In this document: piece by piece, positions 48,820-57,221 of the stretch | How positions within the stretch are numbered: the stretch's first letter is position 1 | Layout of the letters: each line of letters starts with the position of its first letter | NCBI RefSeq assembly: GCF_003795145.1 | Contig: NZ_CP027786.1 | Span: 558,001-622,000 of the forward strand | DNA from: Tetragenococcus koreensis | GTDB taxonomy: Bacteria; Bacillota; Bacilli; Lactobacillales; Enterococcaceae | Reading direction: 5' to 3' | DNA length: 64,000 bases | Translations under genes and position numbers: made by a program | Notes under the pieces: generated by a model | What the model was told of the DNA's origin: nothing | The model's database searches: none | The model's input: the letters and a program-made list of their open reading frames with translations, nothing else

Positions 48820-49608
48820 ATGAATTTAAAAGATAAAGTAGTTTTAGTTACTGGAGCTTCTTCCGGTTTAGGAGAGCAAATTTGTTATGAAGCAGCCAAA
48901 AAGGGTGCAATCGTCATTGTTTGTGCTAGACGCATCCAAATGATCGGCCAGGTGAAAGAAAAGTGCAGTGAGCTTAGTCAAAATGACGCCTATGCTTTCC
49001 AATTAGATGTTTCAGATCCAAACAGTATTGAACGGATGTACGAAAAAGTTAAAGAAGAGGTGGGGCCTGTTGATTGTTTAGTTAATGACGCAGGTTTTGG
49101 CTATTTTGATGATTTCGTAGCGTTTGAGCAGGAAAAAATTAGAGAAATGTTCGAAGTCAATGTATTAGGATTGATGCTGTTGACACAACGGGTTGCAATC
49201 GATATGTTGGAAGCTAAAAGCGGTCATATCATAAATGTAGCTTCAATGTCGGGCAAAATGGCAACGCCTAAATCCAGTATTTATTCTGCCACTAAATTTG
49301 CTGTACTTGGGTTTTCGAACGCTTTACGTTTGGAATTAAAACCTTTTGGTATTGCTGTTACAACTGTTAATCCAGGACCTATTCAAACTGAATTTTTCGA
49401 CAAAGCAGACCCTAGCGGAAGTTATTTAGATCATATAGGTGCGATAGTATTAAAACCTAATAAACTAGCAAACAAGATCGTCAAACAAATGAATCATCCC
49501 AAACGTGAAATCAATCAACCGATAATTATGGAAATTGCTGCTCGGACTTACCAATTGTTTCCTAAGGTTGGAGATTTCTTAGCTGGTGGAATATTTAATC
49601 AAAAATAG
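48820..49608 (+). CDS. Short-chain dehydrogenase/reductase (YqjQ/DltE-like)
   Basis: This 262-residue Rossmann-fold oxidoreductase has the cofactor motif TGASSGLG, NDAGFG and the catalytic Ser and YxxxK (SGHIINVASMSGK; IYSATKFA). The substrate is unknown. It lies 4 bp after rnz behind AAGGAGGGC, and this pairing with rnz is common in enterococci and lactobacilli. A C-terminal hydrophobic segment could sit at the membrane. Confidence 0.9.
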   Translation: MNLKDKVVLVTGASSGLGEQICYEAAKKGAIVIVCARRIQMIGQVKEKCSELSQNDAYAFQLDVSDPNSIERMYEKVKEEVGPVDCLVNDAGFGYFDDFVAFEQEKIREMFEVNVLGLMLLTQRVAIDMLEAKSGHIINVASMSGKMATPKSSIYSATKFAVLGFSNALRLELKPFGIAVTTVNPGPIQTEFFDKADPSGSYLDHIGAIVLKPNKLANKIVKQMNHPKREINQPIIMEIAARTYQLFPKVGDFLAGGIFNQK

Positions 49609-49638
49609 TGTTAAATTAATAGTTAGGGGAGTTTTTGT

Positions 49639-50034
49639 ATGAAGAATCAATGGCGGATTATCTTGGGTTTAGTTTTGACCCTTTTAATTGTGCTATTTGC
49701 GGTAATGAATAATATGGATGTGCCCATTAATTTCGGATTTTCGCAACTAAGCGCACCGCTGGTTATCATTATTATTGGATCGGCATTTTTAGGCGCAGTC
49801 GTGATTGCACTGGTTGCCACAAGTACGATTTGGCAACAGAGAAAAGAAATTAAAAAATTAAATAAACAATTAGGCGAACTGGAACAATCGTTAGATCAAA
49901 AAGTAGCCGACAAACGACAAGAACTAGAACGCCAGTACAATAACAAATTAGCTGCTTTAGAAACTGATAATCAGCTAACTGAAAACCAACAGGAAGAAAC
50001 AAATGAAGAAGATCCAGTTTCAAAGAATGAATGA
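49639..50034 (+). CDS. LapA/DUF1049-like membrane protein
   Basis: The protein has 131 residues with two membrane helices (about 6-24 and 40-62), the pattern IILGLVLTLLIVLFAVMNN followed by VPINFGF, and then a cytosolic coiled coil rich in Glu and Gln (residues 65-115). This is the LapA family plan. In Escherichia coli LapA helps control lipopolysaccharide assembly; in Gram-positives the role is not known. It is read from TTAGGGGAG 30 bp after the dehydrogenase and ends the rnz group. Confidence 0.82.
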   Translation: MKNQWRIILGLVLTLLIVLFAVMNNMDVPINFGFSQLSAPLVIIIIGSAFLGAVVIALVATSTIWQQRKEIKKLNKQLGELEQSLDQKVADKRQELERQYNNKLAALETDNQLTENQQEETNEEDPVSKNE

Positions 50035-50036
50035 AG

Positions 50037-50086
50037 ATAAGAAAAGAAAGGGCGCTTTAGCTAAAAGATGTCCTTTCTTTTCTTAT
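50037..50086 (+). terminator. Terminator after the LapA-like gene
   Basis: ATAAGAAAAGAAAGG (50037-50051) pairs with CCTTTCTTTTCTTAT (50072-50086), 15 bp perfect with a 20-nt loop. The arms are purine- and pyrimidine-rich rather than GC-rich. Confidence 0.75.
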
Positions 50087-50130
50087 TTGCTTAGGTTTGA
50101 TATAATACAGTGTTGGTTAGGAGTGATTGT

Positions 50131-52428
50131 TTGAAACAAGCGAATTATAATTGGCAACTCCCGCAGGCTGCGGAATTGCCCACGGAATTTACCGATCAAT
50201 TAAAAAAAGAAGACGTTCCAGATTTTCTAGGTCAGCTGCTTTGGCAACGTGGTGTTAAAACCAAACAAGCAGTTGAAGCTTTTTTTCATCCAACACTAGA
50301 TCAGTTACATGATCCTTTTCTCTTGTTTGAAATGGAAAAAGCTGTTATACGTGTACAAAAAGCAATGGAAAACGAAGAAAAGATTCTGATTTATGGTGAT
50401 TACGACGCTGATGGTATTACTAGTACATCGGTTATGAAAGAAACGCTGGAGCTTTTAGGTGCAGATGTGGATTATTACCTACCTAATCGATTTACAGATG
50501 GATATGGGCCCAATTTAGAAGTGTATAAAGAAAAAATAGCTGCTGGAGCACAATTAATCATTACAGTCGATAATGGTGTAGCAGGAAATGAAGCCATCGA
50601 TTTTGCTAATAGCCAAGGGGTAGACGTGATTGTTACTGATCATCATGAATTGCCGCAAGTATTACCCAATGCTTATGCAATTATTCATCCGCGTCATCCA
50701 GAAGGAAAATATCCATTTGGCGAATTAGCGGGTGTAGGTGTGGCTTTTAAATTTGCCTGCGCCTTACTTGATGAAGTTCCTCCCGATTTTTTAGATTTAG
50801 TAGCGATTGGCACTGTTGCTGATATGGTTTCACTAACGGATGAGAATCGTGCATTAGTTATTTTTGGTTTACAAGCTTTAAAGCAAACTCAGCGTATCGG
50901 TATTCTTGAATTATTACAGATTAGCCAAATACTGCCAGAAGAAGTCGATGAGTCAACGATCGGTTTTGCGATTGCTCCTCGGTTAAATGCTTTAGGTCGT
51001 TTAGAAGATCCCAATGAAGCAGTCGAATTGCTGACTACTTTTGATCAAGATCGAGCCCGTCAGTTATCGGCACAGCTCGATCAAATTAACACGCAAAGAA
51101 AAACGCTTACTCAAGAAATTACCGAAGAGGCGATGCGTCAAGTCTTACCTGATAAAAAGATTCAAATTATTACAGGTGAAAATTGGCACGAAGGTGTATT
51201 AGGGATCGTTGCTGGTAAAATCGCACAAAAAGTCGGACAACCGACGATTGTTTTAACTCAGACACAGGATGGTATTTTAAAAGGTTCAGGTCGCAGTGTT
51301 GATACAGTGAATCTATTTAAACTTTTAGATGAAGCAAGAGATTTAATGGTCAGCTTTGGGGGCCATCATGCTGCTGTTGGACTTAGTATACAAAGTGAAA
51401 ATTTACCCTTTCTAGTAGAAAAAGTAAATGAAGTCATAAAAATTAAGCAAGTTCAACCGATGAATAATTTAGCGATTGACGCGATATTAAGCTTGTCAGA
51501 CGTTAGTTTACAGCATATTGAAGCAATGCAATCTTTGGCGCCTTTTGGTATGGATAATCCATTGCCACATATTTTATTTAAAGATTGTTCGGTGGTAAAC
51601 GCTCGGACTGTTGGAGCAGATGGCAAACACTTGAAGCTTTCAGTAAAAGATCGTTCGGAAGCAAACGTGGAAGGCATCGGTTTTGGTTTTGGCCCAGATA
51701 TTTTAGAATTTCAAAGTGAATCGATCGATATTGTGGCACAATTGTCAATTAACGAATGGAATCATAAACGGATCCCGCAAATTATGTTACAAGATTATCG
51801 TGTCGATCAGCTGCAAGTTTTTGATTACCGATCAAAAAAATATCAACAAAATTTAGCTTTTGTAGACCCCACTTTATTTGTCAGTTTTTCGGAAAAAGAA
51901 ACGAAAAAGGCGGAAAATAAGGTGGACCATCCGGTTGTAACTTATAAAGATCCTCAAAGTTTTCTTTCAGTAATAGACAATACCAACTTTCAACAGTTAG
52001 TACTTATTAATTGTCCCATACAGCTAGAAGACGCTAAAGAAGCAATTAAAGCAGCGCAAGTTTCGCGAATTTTTTTCCTATGTTCAGCTAAAGACGATGC
52101 TTATCTAGATGGGATGGGTACCAGAGAACAGTATGCGAAATTGTTTCATTTTATTGCTAAACAGCAGCAAATCGATGTAAGATATAAATTGCCGCTTATT
52201 GCACAACACTTAAATATTCCGGAAAAACTATTGTTTTTTATGATCCAAGTGTTTTTTGACTTAGAATTTGTTACAATAACAGACGGGATTATGGATAAGG
52301 TACAAGACCCAGAATCTCATGCACTGACTGAAAGTCAGACCTATCAAGAGCGTCTGGATAAAATCAAAACAGAAGAATTTTTATTATTAAGTGATTTGCC
52401 GACTTTAAAAAGTTGGTTATCAATATAA
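50131..52428 (+). CDS. recJ: Single-stranded-DNA-specific exonuclease RecJ
   Basis: The protein has 765 residues from the TTG at 50131, which is preceded by TTAGGAG. This 5'-3' exonuclease serves recombination and mismatch repair. Seen are the DHH-family motifs IYGDYDADGITS, ITVDNGV, VTDHHEL and IHPRHP, and the DHHA1 region with GSGRS and GGHHAAVGLS. An OB-like domain follows, then an extra C-terminal region of about 200 residues typical of Firmicute RecJ. A TATAAT at 50101-50106 marks its own promoter. apt follows 62 bp downstream, as in Bacillus subtilis. Confidence 0.96.
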   Translation: MKQANYNWQLPQAAELPTEFTDQLKKEDVPDFLGQLLWQRGVKTKQAVEAFFHPTLDQLHDPFLLFEMEKAVIRVQKAMENEEKILIYGDYDADGITSTSVMKETLELLGADVDYYLPNRFTDGYGPNLEVYKEKIAAGAQLIITVDNGVAGNEAIDFANSQGVDVIVTDHHELPQVLPNAYAIIHPRHPEGKYPFGELAGVGVAFKFACALLDEVPPDFLDLVAIGTVADMVSLTDENRALVIFGLQALKQTQRIGILELLQISQILPEEVDESTIGFAIAPRLNALGRLEDPNEAVELLTTFDQDRARQLSAQLDQINTQRKTLTQEITEEAMRQVLPDKKIQIITGENWHEGVLGIVAGKIAQKVGQPTIVLTQTQDGILKGSGRSVDTVNLFKLLDEARDLMVSFGGHHAAVGLSIQSENLPFLVEKVNEVIKIKQVQPMNNLAIDAILSLSDVSLQHIEAMQSLAPFGMDNPLPHILFKDCSVVNARTVGADGKHLKLSVKDRSEANVEGIGFGFGPDILEFQSESIDIVAQLSINEWNHKRIPQIMLQDYRVDQLQVFDYRSKKYQQNLAFVDPTLFVSFSEKETKKAENKVDHPVVTYKDPQSFLSVIDNTNFQQLVLINCPIQLEDAKEAIKAAQVSRIFFLCSAKDDAYLDGMGTREQYAKLFHFIAKQQQIDVRYKLPLIAQHLNIPEKLLFFMIQVFFDLEFVTITDGIMDKVQDPESHALTESQTYQERLDKIKTEEFLLLSDLPTLKSWLSI

Positions 52429-52490
52429 ATGACGACCATGTAGTATTTTAAAATTAAATATTTTAAGCGCGTCTATTAGGAGGAAAACAA

Positions 52491-53003
52491 GTGAATTTAG
52501 AAAATTACATCGCAAGCATCCCTGATTATCCAACAGAAGGTGTTACCTTTAGAGATATTTCTCCGCTTATGGCTGATGGAAAGGCTTATCGTGAAGCAGT
52601 AAATGAAATAGTTAAATACGCCGATGAAAAACAAATCGATATGGTGGTAGGACCAGAAGCGCGTGGCTTTATTGTAGGTTGTCCAGTCGCTTATGAATTA
52701 GGTGTAGGTTTTGCACCCGTTCGTAAACCTGGTAAATTACCGCGTGAGACCATTGAGGTAACCTATGACAAAGAATATGGGCAAGATACACTAACGTTAC
52801 ACAAAGACGCTATTAAGCCTGGCCAACGCGTTCTTGTTTGTGATGACCTATTAGCAACTGGAGGCACTGTAAAAGCTACAACTGAATTAGTCGAAAAATT
52901 AGGCGGCGTTGTAGTTGGTTGTGCGTTCTTGATTGAATTATTAGATTTACATGGAAGAGATAAAATTACAGATTATGAAATCCTGACTTTATTAGACTAT
53001 TAA
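52491..53003 (+). CDS. apt: Adenine phosphoribosyltransferase
   Basis: This 170-residue purine salvage enzyme makes AMP from adenine and PRPP. It has the PRPP motif [13 protein letters not shown] and the adenine-specific [15 protein letters not shown] and RKPGKLP. It starts with GTG after TAGGAGGAAAAC. The recJ-apt order is conserved in Firmicutes. Confidence 0.97.
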   Translation: MNLENYIASIPDYPTEGVTFRDISPLMADGKAYREAVNEIVKYADEKQIDMVVGPEARGFIVGCPVAYELGVGFAPVRKPGKLPRETIEVTYDKEYGQDTLTLHKDAIKPGQRVLVCDDLLATGGTVKATTELVEKLGGVVVGCAFLIELLDLHGRDKITDYEILTLLDY

Positions 53004-53054
53004 TCATTATTTTACTTAGCTTTAAGAAAATTGAATGGTTTGGAGATTGATCCT

Positions 53055-53110
53055 AAATCCTTGCTTTGTATATTGACAGACTTTTAGTCATAGCTAAGTA
53101 AGGATTTTTT
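53055..53110 (+). terminator. Terminator of recJ-apt
   Basis: AAATCCTTGCTT (53055-53066) pairs with AAGTAAGGATTT (53096-53107), with one G-U pair, followed by TTT. The loop is 29 nt. Confidence 0.7.
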
Positions 53111-53230
53111 ACTAACAAGTGAATTCTTTTATGCTAGAGACGCACTTTTTATGCAATAATCAGACATAAGTTTGCTATTATAGACAAAACGAAAAAATTT
53201 AATATATTAACCCAAAAAAGGAGCAATAAA

Positions 53231-54265
53231 ATGAATATTGTAGTACTTGCAGGTGGATTGAGTCATGAAAGGGACGTCTCTTTATCTTCGGGTGGCAAAA
53301 TAGCAACTGCTTTAGAAGGAAAAGGACATAGAGTTTTACTACTAGACGTTTATCTAGGTATGGATGCGAAAGATTTTGAACATGCGTTTCAAAGACAAGG
53401 AGAAAAAGAAAAACAGCGTGAGTATTCAGTCTTGAAAAAAGAACCAATACTAGAAAAATTAACAGAATTTAACAAAAACCAGACAGACTTAGTTGGAAAT
53501 AATGTAATTGAAATTTGTAAAAGCGCTGATTTTTGCTTTTTAGCCTTACATGGAGGAATTGGTGAAAACGGAAAGTTGCAAGCACTTTTGGATATCTATG
53601 GAATTAAATATTCGGGAACGAATTATAAGGGCAGTTTATTAGCTATGGATAAAGATATTTCAAAACGGCTGATGTTAATGAATCATGTTTTGACTCCTGA
53701 GTGGGAAGTTATTGATCATTCTTCTCAAAGTAAGATTTCTACTCCTTGTGTGATAAAACCAATTGATAATGGTTCAAGTATAGGAGTAGAAATAGTTGAG
53801 AATAAGGAAGAGTTAAATGCGGCAATAACAAGAGCTGAAAAGTTTCAAAGTAAAATTATGGTGGAAGAAAAGATTGAAGGCAGAGAATTTTCGGTAGGAA
53901 TTTTAGGAGACACTGTTTTACCCGTTATTGAAATAACCCCTAAGCATGGCTTTTATAATTATGAAAATAAATATCAAAAAGGCGCAACAATCGAAACAAC
54001 GCCTGCAAAAATTTCTGAAGAATTAACCCAAAAATTAAGTGATTTAACATTTTTAGTTCATAATATATTAGAATTAACCGTTTACTCCCGAGTTGATTTT
54101 ATTATTACAGAGGATTTTAAAATATACTGCATTGAAGCGAATAGTTTACCTGGAATGACACCTACCAGTTTATTACCACAGGAAGCTGCAGCTCAAGGGA
54201 TTCATTTTTCAGATTTATGCGAAATGATAGTGAAGTTATCTTTAGACAAATATTTACAAGACTAA
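53231..54265 (+). CDS. D-alanine--D-alanine ligase family protein, divergent type
   Basis: The 344-residue ATP-grasp ligase begins VVLAGGLSHERDVSLSSGGKI, with HGGIGENGKLQ, the ATP-grasp segment CVIKPIDNGSSIGV, a metal-binding RVDFI and EANSLPGMTPTSLLPQEA. The normal family signature is HGxxGEDGxxQ. The N-terminus recalls clostridial ligases more than the KIILLYGGRSEEHD-type ligase usual in enterococci, so this is probably a second or acquired ligase. It might make D-Ala-D-Ala or a variant dipeptide; the acceptor cannot be read here. The gene stands alone and its codons are more AT-rich than its neighbours. The ATG follows AAAGGAGC. Confidence 0.87.
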   Translation: MNIVVLAGGLSHERDVSLSSGGKIATALEGKGHRVLLLDVYLGMDAKDFEHAFQRQGEKEKQREYSVLKKEPILEKLTEFNKNQTDLVGNNVIEICKSADFCFLALHGGIGENGKLQALLDIYGIKYSGTNYKGSLLAMDKDISKRLMLMNHVLTPEWEVIDHSSQSKISTPCVIKPIDNGSSIGVEIVENKEELNAAITRAEKFQSKIMVEEKIEGREFSVGILGDTVLPVIEITPKHGFYNYENKYQKGATIETTPAKISEELTQKLSDLTFLVHNILELTVYSRVDFIITEDFKIYCIEANSLPGMTPTSLLPQEAAAQGIHFSDLCEMIVKLSLDKYLQD

Positions 54266-54397
54266 AATATAAAATGACTGTAATCTGTAGTGAAGACATA
54301 GCTTCTATTAACTTATAAAAAATTCTTTTTACTAAACTAAAAGAAAAGAATGTTAAACGTTTAAGAAGCTGCTCGTATAACACACAACTTATATATT

Positions 54398-54445
54398 AGA
54401 AAAGGAGAAAGAGACCAGTTTTAACTGATTTCTTTCTCCTTTTCT
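54398..54445. terminator. Bidirectional terminator
   Basis: AGAAAAGGAGAAAGA (54398-54412) pairs with TCTTTCTCCTTTTCT (54431-54445), and an inner CAGTT/AACTG continues the stem. It separates the ligase gene from the small gene at 54486, which reads toward it. The gap 54266-54397 holds nothing else recognised. Confidence 0.88.
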
Positions 54446-54485
54446 GGCTAATTATTCGCTTGATAAGACGATTAATTGACGAAAA

Positions 54486-54680
54486 CTATGGTTTTGTTTG
54501 ATAACGATGCATTTGATGCTTGTATTCTGATTGAGTATTCTTTTTGTCGTCCCAAAGTAATAACCATAGGGTGATTAAGGGACAAACAAACAAAGCAGAA
54601 ATAAAGAGCCCAAAATGACCGATAGTAATCCCAATTAACAGCACAGCAATCATAAACCCAAAGCGACGAATCCCTTTCAT
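54486..54680 (-). CDS. Small membrane protein under double LexA control (candidate SOS effector)
   Basis: I do not recognise a family. The product has 64 residues from the ATG at 54680, which is spaced from AAAAGGGG. A longer frame from an ATG at 54734 is ruled out because that ATG overlaps the -10 box. Residues 7-43 are hydrophobic and form two likely helices with a Gly-His turn (GITIGHFGLF); the tail is hydrophilic and basic (DDKKNTQSEYKHQMHRYQ). It lies next to lexA, the position and size expected of an SOS-induced division inhibitor or membrane toxin. YneA in Bacillus has one helix and a LysM domain, so this is not a YneA homologue by sequence. Confidence 0.75.
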   Translation of the reverse strand: MKGIRRFGFMIAVLLIGITIGHFGLFISALFVCPLITLWLLLWDDKKNTQSEYKHQMHRYQTKP

Positions 54681-54711
54681 TATTATTACACCCCTTTTAT
54701 TTGCCTGTATG

Positions 54712-54761
54712 CGAACTAACGTTTGTATATTCATTATACGAATATTCGTTCCCTTTGTAAA
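54712..54761 (-). promoter_or_regulatory. Promoter with two LexA boxes ahead of the small membrane protein gene
   Basis: On the minus strand TTTACA (54761-54756) and TATAAT (54738-54733) are 17 bp apart, close to consensus. LexA box A, GGAACGAATATTCG (54752-54739), fills the spacer and matches 8 of 10 fixed positions. Box B, CAAACGTTAGTTCG (54725-54712), lies over the expected transcript start and matches 9 of 10. A strong promoter under two operators is the layout of tightly repressed, strongly induced SOS genes. Confidence 0.82.
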
Positions 54762-54772
54762 GCAAAAAATAA

Positions 54773-54799
54773 AAGATCTTCGAAAAAAACGAAGATCTT
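54773..54799 (-). terminator. Terminator of lexA
   Basis: AAGATCTTCG (54773-54782) pairs with CGAAGATCTT (54790-54799), 10 bp with a 7-nt loop, then a T-rich stretch on the minus strand. It lies between the lexA stop codon and the promoter of the small SOS gene, so that gene is transcribed on its own. Confidence 0.9.
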
Positions 54800-54811
54800 A
54801 CTGATAATGGG

Positions 54812-55429
54812 TTAAAAATGGCGGTACAGTCCTACGACTTGGCCTAGGATTTTAACTATTGGCAAAATAATTGGTTCCATAAAATCATTTTCTGGCTGCA
54901 AGCGAATATGATCTTTTTCTTTATAGAATCTTTTGCAGGTGGCTTCTTCTTCTTCAGTCATTGCGATGACGATATTTCCGTTTTCGGCAAAGTCTTGTTT
55001 ACGAACAATTACTTGATCTCCGTCTAAAATACCTGCGTTAATCATGCTTTCTCCTCGAATAGTTAGCATAAATAATTGCCCATCTTGGCTAGTTAAATTA
55101 GGTGGAATTGGGAAATAATCTGAAGCTTCCTCAACTGCTAGGATTGGTTCACCAGCTGTAACCGTACCAAGCATAGGAATATTTTCTTGTTGAGCACCGA
55201 TTGCTTCTAAGCCTAAAGCAGTCAACTCAATGGCACGCGGTTTTGTAGCATCACGTTGGATCATACCCTTTTTTTCTAAACGTGACAGATGGCCGTGCAC
55301 AGTCGAAGTTGAAGACAAACTCACACCTTCACCGATCTCTCTAACAGTGGGGGGGTATCCTTTTTGACTGACACATGTGTGAATGAATTTTAATACTTCG
55401 ATCTGTCGATTTTCTGTTCGTTTTGCCAA
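54812..55429 (-). CDS. lexA: LexA repressor
   Basis: The protein has 205 residues from the TTG at 55429, spaced 7 nt from AGAAGG; a GTG at 55438 overlaps that site. It represses the SOS regulon and cleaves itself on contact with RecA filaments. The N-terminal winged helix-turn-helix has [25 protein letters not shown]. The cleavage site Ala-Gly lies in TVTAGEP, the catalytic serine in [10 protein letters not shown] and the lysine in ATCKRF. Its promoter has its own LexA box. Unlike Bacillus subtilis, where a yneA gene is divergent from lexA, the SOS gene here lies downstream. Confidence 0.97.
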   Translation of the reverse strand: MAKRTENRQIEVLKFIHTCVSQKGYPPTVREIGEGVSLSSTSTVHGHLSRLEKKGMIQRDATKPRAIELTALGLEAIGAQQENIPMLGTVTAGEPILAVEEASDYFPIPPNLTSQDGQLFMLTIRGESMINAGILDGDQVIVRKQDFAENGNIVIAMTEEEEATCKRFYKEKDHIRLQPENDFMEPIILPIVKILGQVVGLYRHF

Positions 55430-55459
55430 AGTTAACACCTTCTCTCTATTATTAATTAA

Positions 55460-55499
55460 AGTTTAGCATAACTTAGCGTGGAATTCAAACAAACGTTCG
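55460..55499 (-). promoter_or_regulatory. lexA promoter with LexA box
   Basis: The minus-strand -35 TTGAAT (55488-55483) and -10 TAAACT (55465-55460) are 17 bp apart. The LexA box CAAACAAACGTTCG (55486-55499, plus strand) matches 9 of 10 fixed positions and overlaps the -35. The box is intact, but an insertion element begins only 5 bp beyond it, so the upstream DNA is now foreign. Confidence 0.85.
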
Positions 55500-55504
55500 C
55501 CTTA
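55496..55504. repeat. Target-site duplication of the ISLre2-type element, left copy
   Basis: TTCGCCTTA at 55496-55504 recurs at 57147-57155 on the far side. A preceding G is also shared, so the duplication is 9 or 10 bp. Its first four bases are part of the LexA box of lexA. Confidence 0.88.
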
Positions 55505-55625
55505 GTATGTGTCAAATTTTTTGAGGTTGAATAAAAAATGACCTTTGGGACAGACACTTTTTGTATTTTTTTACCTCACGTTCGTTCGGTTAGACCTCAT
55601 GATATCTAACAAAAACAAGTTTTTA

Positions 55626-57044
55626 TTAGATATAATTCGGTGTCGTTATTAATTGCTCCAATCCTTTGGCGAATTGGCCTAAAGGGGCACTTTTAGCTTT
55701 TCCTTCACCAATTTGGCCCTTAAATGCCCCTTCATGCGTTTGAAAGTTAGGCTTTTTCTGTACCCAACGTTTCATGGCTTTCCAACGCTTTTCCTGGGCG
55801 AGTACATCATTCGGTAAGGCTTCATATTGGTTCAACCAACCGTCAAATTCTTGGTTTCTTAAACTATCAATGACACGCATCATGGCCTGCGCCCCTGTTT
55901 TTGTCCATAAACGACCTTGGCGCTTCATCCGGTAGGTCATCTTCCGATGGGTACTTTCGATTGTGCCAATACAAGCTTTGGGATCCACGATTCCTCGGGC
56001 TTTCCGAGGTTTTAAATACGGCCAATTCCTTTGAAGATAATGATGGAGTAAGCGCAATTGTTCCAAGGATTCGGCTTCCTTTTCTTCGATCAAACTTTCC
56101 GAGGTATCTAAGACAAGCTGGACCTCTTGCCAATCATAATGTTGGATCGCCTGGATCATCCGATTTTGAAGTTGCGGGACAAAAGACAGGCGTTCTTTGA
56201 TTTTCCGATGGACATGATACCGATCACGAAAGTGTTCATGACGTAAACAGCCTAAGGAAAGTTCATCAAACACAGCTTTTTCATAGCCTGAACCTCCATC
56301 ACTATTGGAAACGACAACGGTATTTGTTAGATCATAATGCGCTTGAATATAGTTCATTATTTCTTTTTGCGCTTGTTGTCGATTGAGATGACTGACAAAG
56401 TGAGGAGCGATCATTTCCGAGCGATGCCCGACTTTCTGGCTCCCTTCACTTACTTGAAAACGATGGATTTCCAGCGACTGCTTCTTCTGACCGCCAATCT
56501 TCACTCCGTCGCCTTCTAGATATAAGTAGGGCACTTTTTTCTTAGAAATGTCCCCCTCGTAACGACTTTCATGGGTACTTCGTGTCTGAACCAGTTCTCC
56601 GGTTTTGACCACCAGTTGTTGCACATTTTGATGGCTCATACGCCAAGAAGTCAAACAGTCGATCGCTTGGGAGACGTGACGGTAGACCATCGTTGTCCCC
56701 AATTGGGAAACGTTGCGTAGCACAAGAGAGCTATAACGGAGGCTCTTCCGAATACCCAGAAATTCATCCAAAGGATAACGAATTTCATTGGCTTGATTTT
56801 TCATTCGGCGGCGAACATAGGTCACGGTGCCAAATAAGAAAGTCACCGTTCGTTCACTTTTACGGTCCACTTGAAAGCCTTCCTTTTTGCATTGGGCCGA
56901 AACCTCCGCATCGAGAATTTGGAAGGCAAGTTGTGTTATCGTCGCTAGGAGTTGGGCAAAAAAGACCATCATGGCTTTTTCTCTTGCTAAAAAATTCGTT
57001 TCCTTCTTCATTACTTCAACTAAATCTGTTACAATAGACTCCAT
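55626..57044 (-). CDS. ISLre2-family (UPF0236) transposase
   Basis: This 472-residue protein is full length. Likely catalytic acids are in YLEGDGVKI, SNSDGGSGYEKA and IGTIESTHRKMTYRM, and other family features include FLFGTVTYVRRR near the N-terminus and a basic, Gly- and Lys-rich end. It starts at the ATG at 57044 behind GAGGCGG, part of a hairpin. No frameshift is seen, so it is probably functional. Confidence 0.93.
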   Translation of the reverse strand: MESIVTDLVEVMKKETNFLAREKAMMVFFAQLLATITQLAFQILDAEVSAQCKKEGFQVDRKSERTVTFLFGTVTYVRRRMKNQANEIRYPLDEFLGIRKSLRYSSLVLRNVSQLGTTMVYRHVSQAIDCLTSWRMSHQNVQQLVVKTGELVQTRSTHESRYEGDISKKKVPYLYLEGDGVKIGGQKKQSLEIHRFQVSEGSQKVGHRSEMIAPHFVSHLNRQQAQKEIMNYIQAHYDLTNTVVVSNSDGGSGYEKAVFDELSLGCLRHEHFRDRYHVHRKIKERLSFVPQLQNRMIQAIQHYDWQEVQLVLDTSESLIEEKEAESLEQLRLLHHYLQRNWPYLKPRKARGIVDPKACIGTIESTHRKMTYRMKRQGRLWTKTGAQAMMRVIDSLRNQEFDGWLNQYEALPNDVLAQEKRWKAMKRWVQKKPNFQTHEGAFKGQIGEGKAKSAPLGQFAKGLEQLITTPNYI

Positions 57045-57104
57045 AAGAAACCGCCTCTGTTATTAGTGCCTGTCACAGCCCAATAACTAGAGTAACGGTT
57101 TCTT
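57045..57104 (-). promoter_or_regulatory. Hairpin directly ahead of the ISLre2 transposase
   Basis: AAGAAACCG (57045-57053) pairs with CGGTTTCTT (57096-57104), and inner CTCT/AGAG and TTATT/AATAA segments extend the stem. It lies against the start codon and includes part of the ribosome site GAGGCGG. As in the IS4 element, a transcript entering from outside would fold over the site. Confidence 0.65.
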
Positions 57105-57221
57105 TTTTATTCGTCTAGCATTAACCTCAATAAATTTTACACTTAGTTCGCCTTAATCGTGTTGTTTAAGATTGTTTTTTTAACTGTCATTGTGTAAGAT
57201 GAGAAGAAGGAGGGAAACATA

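Larger units (their letters stand above)
55505..57146 (-). mobile_element. ISLre2-type insertion sequence, about 1642 bp, complete
   Basis: The inverted ends align over 23 bases with 3 mismatches (TATGTGTCAAATTTTTTGAGG at 55506 onward against TAAGTGTAAAATTTATTGAGG from 57145 downward). A 9-bp target duplication TTCGCCTTA flanks the element, the size known for the ISLre2 family. One transposase gene is present on the minus strand. It separates lexA from ynzC. The strand given is that of the transposase. Confidence 0.9.

Noticed and set aside
54681-54734. Longer form of the small SOS protein starting at the ATG at 54734
   Set aside because: That ATG overlaps the TATAAT -10 box and precedes the predicted transcript start; the ATG at 54680 has a ribosome site.
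55560-55575. CGTTCGTTCGG as a further LexA site
   Set aside because: It lies inside the insertion element, has no inverted partner at the right spacing, and no gene starts next to it.
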